A stretch of 64,000 nt of DNA from JAGNNV01 sp031412915 (GTDB lineage: Bacteria; Acidobacteriota; Vicinamibacteria; Fen-336; JAGNNV01), in assembly GCA_031412915.1 (NCBI GenBank), contig JANODX010000134.1, positions 5,111-69,110 on the forward strand, given 5' to 3'. Below the pieces are notes generated by a model. That model saw only the letters and a list, made by a program, of their open reading frames with translations. It made no database searches and was not told where the DNA came from. Of the stretch, positions 61,662-64,000 are shown in pieces. The position numbers and the translations under genes were made by a program. Each line of letters starts with the position of its first letter. Positions within the stretch are counted from its first letter, which is position 1.

Positions 61662-62689
61662 TGGACCTTCCGCGGTTCTCTCGTTCTCTGCTTCGCTGGT
61701 TCGGGCGGTCCAAAAGGCCGCTCCCCTGGCGACAGACCCGCGATCCCTACGCGATCTGGGTCTCGGAGATGATGCTGCAGCAGACGACGGTGGCCGCGGT
61801 GATTCCCTACTACGAGCGATTCATGAAGCGCTTCCCGACCGTGAACGCGCTCGCCGCCTCGGAGGAAGACGCGGTGCTCGCCCAGTGGTCGGGCCTCGGG
61901 TACTACTCGAGGGCAAGAAATCTGCGGCGAGCGGCGCGGCGTCTGGTCGAGAGCCATGGCGGACTCTTTCCGAAGGACGTCCCCACCGCCCTGACTCTCG
62001 AGGGGGTGGGCCTATACACCGCGAGTGCCGTGACCTCAATCGCGTACGGGACGCGCGCGGCGGTGGTCGATGGGAACGTGAAACGGGTTCTGTCGAGACT
62101 TCACGCCATCCGAGGCCTGACCGAGAGCCGCGCCCAGGAGCTGGCCCGAGAACTTCTTGCTAAACGGGCGCCCGGTCCATGGAATGAGGCCATGATGGAG
62201 CTGGGGGCCACGATCTGTACGCCGAGGGAGCCCCGATGCGAGGCCTGCCCCGTCGCCGCCCACTGCCGGGGACACAAGCGCGCCACCTACTGGAGCGCTC
62301 AACCGCCGGGGCGCCCCAGCATACGGACGTCGGTGGAGATGGCCCTGGTGGAGCGCCGGGGCGACATCCTCTTGATCCGGAACTCCGCCTCTGGGCTCAT
62401 GGCCGGACTGTACGAACTTCCTCATGCCGGCCTTCCCCGCGATCCCGCATCGGCCTCCAGCCTGGAGGTCCGGTATCGGGGGGTCTTGCAGATCGACAAG
62501 CACGTGGTCGCCCGCGTCCGTCACACGGTGACCCACCACCGCATCGAGGCCACGGTCTTCAAAGCGAGCCTCGCGCGACCGATCTCGCCGGGCGCCGCCG
62601 CTTTCCACACCCCCTCCGATGCGGCAACCCTCCCTCTGGGCGGGTTGACCCGGAAGGTCCTCCGTCAGCTGGGGCTACTTCCGGTCTAG
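61661..62689 (+). CDS. mutY: A/G-specific adenine glycosylase MutY
   Basis: Removes adenine mispaired with 8-oxoguanine. SEMMLQQTTVAAVIPYY includes the catalytic Glu (about 36). The helix-hairpin-helix LEGVGLYTASAV precedes Asp (VDGNVKRV, about 130-137). The [4Fe-4S] ligands are C-x6-C-x2-C-x5-C in ICTPREPRCEACPVAAHC. A NUDIX-like C-terminal 8-oxoG domain (about 220-342) is present. It ends sharing CTAG with the convergent GAF gene. Confidence 0.95.
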   Translation: MDLPRFSRSLLRWFGRSKRPLPWRQTRDPYAIWVSEMMLQQTTVAAVIPYYERFMKRFPTVNALAASEEDAVLAQWSGLGYYSRARNLRRAARRLVESHGGLFPKDVPTALTLEGVGLYTASAVTSIAYGTRAAVVDGNVKRVLSRLHAIRGLTESRAQELARELLAKRAPGPWNEAMMELGATICTPREPRCEACPVAAHCRGHKRATYWSAQPPGRPSIRTSVEMALVERRGDILLIRNSASGLMAGLYELPHAGLPRDPASASSLEVRYRGVLQIDKHVVARVRHTVTHHRIEATVFKASLARPISPGAAAFHTPSDAATLPLGGLTRKVLRQLGLLPV

Positions 62690-63276
62690 AAGCGTTCGGG
62701 GCGAGCGGCCAGGAGGAAGTCCGCTTTCGAATTGAAGTATTCGGTGACCTTGCGCAGGTCGGCCAGGTTGAAATCGGGGCCGGCGTCCGTCAGATTCTCG
62801 CCCTTCTTGCTGACCTGGGCTATGCCGATGACCTCGCCCTTGGCCATGATCGGAACCGTAATCATCTTCATGATGGGCTGGACCTTGTCCGACACCTTGA
62901 CGCTCTCGAAGAACGCCACATGTCGAACCAGGGGAACATTGTTGTTGGCCTCGCCGACCTTTCGGGTGTAGACACCGACCGCGATCGAGTCTCGCTTGGT
63001 GGTGGGGATGGTGCCCAGATCGCAGAGCTTGCGCGGGGCCACGAATCGAAGGTACTTTCCCTCGGTGCCGGCGATCAGGATTCCGACCTCGTCCGCCCGG
63101 CGAGCCATCGCCTCGGCTCCTCCCCGGGCCACGAGGTCGGCGACATCGAGGAAGAAGTCCTTGGGATCCCGGCCGGGATCGCGCTTCGACAGCATGTTCG
63201 CCAGGCGAGCGTCTATGTCGTTCATGAGAGCTTGTTGCTCCCGAGCCGCCACGCGGACCAAGAGGCTCGAAAGCAT
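62686..63276 (-). CDS. GAF-domain protein
   Basis: The 196-residue protein is mostly one GAF domain (about 15-180), with segments GILIAGTEGKYLRFVAPRK and TVPIMAKGEVIGIAQVSKKG typical of the fold. No output domain is attached. It may bind a small ligand or act as a phosphodiesterase/kinase partner. ATG 63274-63276 is one choice; a downstream Met in MNDIDARL is another. Confidence 0.75.
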   Translation of the reverse strand: MLSSLLVRVAAREQQALMNDIDARLANMLSKRDPGRDPKDFFLDVADLVARGGAEAMARRADEVGILIAGTEGKYLRFVAPRKLCDLGTIPTTKRDSIAVGVYTRKVGEANNNVPLVRHVAFFESVKVSDKVQPIMKMITVPIMAKGEVIGIAQVSKKGENLTDAGPDFNLADLRKVTEYFNSKADFLLAARPERF

Positions 63277-63287
63277 AGCATCCAGCC

Positions 63288-64000
63288 ATGTCGCCTCATC
63301 CGAAGCACACGCGTCCCGATCAAGCGGGCCGCCTCTGGATCGGGGTGGCCTTTCTCCTTGCCACCGCGGTTCGGGCCGTTCTGGCCCTCGTTTTCCCAAC
63401 CATCCACGGGGGGGATGCCGCCGCGCGCCTGGCCAACGCACAAATCATCGTTCTCGGCTACCAGCTTCCCCTTCCTCAACTCTTCGTGGTCCTCGGGAAG
63501 GCGGTTCTCGACGACCCGGTTCTGGTCCGACTGATCTTCTGTGTCTGGGGAGGCCTTCTCGTCGCCGGGGCCACCGCACTCCTCAGCCTCGGCGTCGACT
63601 CGAGGGCCGCGGGGTTCGGGGCGATCCTGCTGTCGTTCGATCCCCTCCTCATTCACTACTCGATCGTGCCCTACCAGGAGCCGGTCGCCTACGGACTCCT
63701 GGCATGGGCGTTCTACTTCGCCGGGTCGGGTCGAGGAACGCTGGGCGCCCTTCTGATGGCCTCGGCCTGCCTGTCCCGCTACGAAGCCTGGCTCTTCCTC
63801 CCTCCGTTCTTCTGGGTCGCTCGCTCGCGCTCCGCGCTCTTCATTGCGAGTTTCAGCACGGACTACGTCCGTGACATTGGGGAGGACGACAAACCGGTCC
63901 CTGAGCCTGTCGAAGGGACCGTCGGTGGCTTCGACAAGCTCAGCCACCGATTTCGGAAAACCGGCTGGAATGAAGCAAATTCGCCCGTCGTCCTCAGCAG
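63288..64000 (+). CDS. GT-C/ArnT-like membrane protein, open at window edge, probably interrupted
   Basis: From ATG 63288 the frame runs to the last base. Residues 1-185 look like the start of a polytopic glycosyltransferase: a membrane helix, an acidic HGGDAAARLANA loop with Asp in the position of the GT-C catalytic carboxylate, then several hydrophobic helices and LSRYEAWLFLPPFFW. After about residue 185 (base 63845) the sequence loses hydrophobicity and runs into a hairpin repeat. The remaining about 50 codons are therefore probably not native to the gene. Its true end is outside the window. Confidence 0.6.
   Translation, partial: MSPHPKHTRPDQAGRLWIGVAFLLATAVRAVLALVFPTIHGGDAAARLANAQIIVLGYQLPLPQLFVVLGKAVLDDPVLVRLIFCVWGGLLVAGATALLSLGVDSRAAGFGAILLSFDPLLIHYSIVPYQEPVAYGLLAWAFYFAGSGRGTLGALLMASACLSRYEAWLFLPPFFWVARSRSALFIASFSTDYVRDIGEDDKPVPEPVEGTVGGFDKLSHRFRKTGWNEANSPVVLS
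63896..63920. repeat. REP-like hairpin, unit A
   Basis: GGTCCCT (63896-63902) and AGGGACC (63914-63920) make a perfect 7-bp stem around the loop GAGCCTGTCGA. The loop is the near reverse complement of the loop in unit B. Confidence 0.75.
63924..63948. repeat. REP-like hairpin, unit B
   Basis: GGTGGCT (63924-63930) and AGCCACC (63942-63948) form a perfect 7-bp stem around TCGACAAGCTC. Together with unit A, three bases away and inverted, this resembles a BIME-style pair. GAGGACGAC (63882-63890) and GTCGTCCTC (63987-63995) flank both units as an outer inverted repeat. Confidence 0.75.

Noticed and set aside
1..64000. CRISPR arrays or Cas genes
   Set aside because: No regularly spaced direct repeats and no Cas-like protein were seen.

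Overview
The window is a high-GC chromosomal stretch from a Gram-negative (diderm) bacterium. It encodes TolQ-TolR-TolA-TolB-CpoB, an LptE-like lipoprotein, an MlaE-MlaF-MlaD lipid transporter and a Wza/Wzc polysaccharide export pair. Housekeeping genes (parAB, miaB, recN, ssb, leuS, rpmE, prfA, prmC, mutY, coaA, rimO) are packed between accessory blocks. Many starts are GTG or TTG, and many junctions are ATGA, GTGA or TGATG overlaps. The gene mix (type III polyketide synthase, Tam41-type CDP-DAG synthase, rubrerythrin/Fe-S/DUF3501 module, DUF4388-receiver protein) suggests Acidobacteriota or a similar deep-branching diderm phylum. That assignment is an inference, not a phylogeny. No insertion sequence, CRISPR array, prophage or rRNA operon was seen.

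Layout. 1-1068: 3' part of a RoxA/YcfD ribosomal oxygenase. 905-8187 (minus): an eight-gene run whose middle is a phospholipid or sphingolipid-like pathway. It holds a short-chain dehydrogenase, an alpha-oxoamine (serine palmitoyltransferase-like) synthase, an acetoacetate decarboxylase-like protein, a DAG/sphingosine-type lipid kinase, a PlsC acyltransferase, a Tam41-type CDP-DAG synthase, a CDP-alcohol phosphatidyltransferase and an RluA pseudouridine synthase. 8236-10275: a GT-C-like membrane protein. 10304-15106 (minus): parB, parA, miaB, recN. 15210-19910: tolQRAB-cpoB-ssb with no pal. 20020-22342: a type III PKS and an FAD reductase, then tRNA-Lys(CUU). 22729-25252 (minus): yggX, yceH, a J-like/RodZ-HTH fusion and a MinD/FlhG-like ATPase.

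25323-38067 is a polysaccharide region. A three-gene cassette (EF-hand-like lipoprotein, O-antigen-ligase-like membrane protein, convergent secreted Pro/Thr-linker protein) occurs twice, at 25323-28589 and 34528-38067. The copies flank Wzc, Wza, XdhC, a cysteine dioxygenase and two small envelope proteins. This is the most system-like novelty in the window.

38148-40572 (minus) is an oxidative-stress module: rubrerythrin, CCG-domain Fe-S protein and DUF3501. It sits just downstream of a broken Fur/PerR gene. 40600-42060 looks like a decay hotspot: the Fur remnant, a scrap of an amidohydrolase 3' end, and a gutted barnase-like gene beside an intact barstar.

42117-47732 holds an enoyl-CoA hydratase, a secreted amidohydrolase, coaA, a polysaccharide deacetylase and a Tat-exported amidase. 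47799-50402 is mlaEFD. 50448-56110 holds a secreted M24 peptidase, rimO, a DUF4388-receiver protein and two unknowns. 56107-62689 is lptE-leuS, then rpmE-prfA-prmC-mutY. A GAF protein and an open GT-C-like gene finish the window. The last 160 bases carry a REP-like twin hairpin that probably interrupts that last gene.
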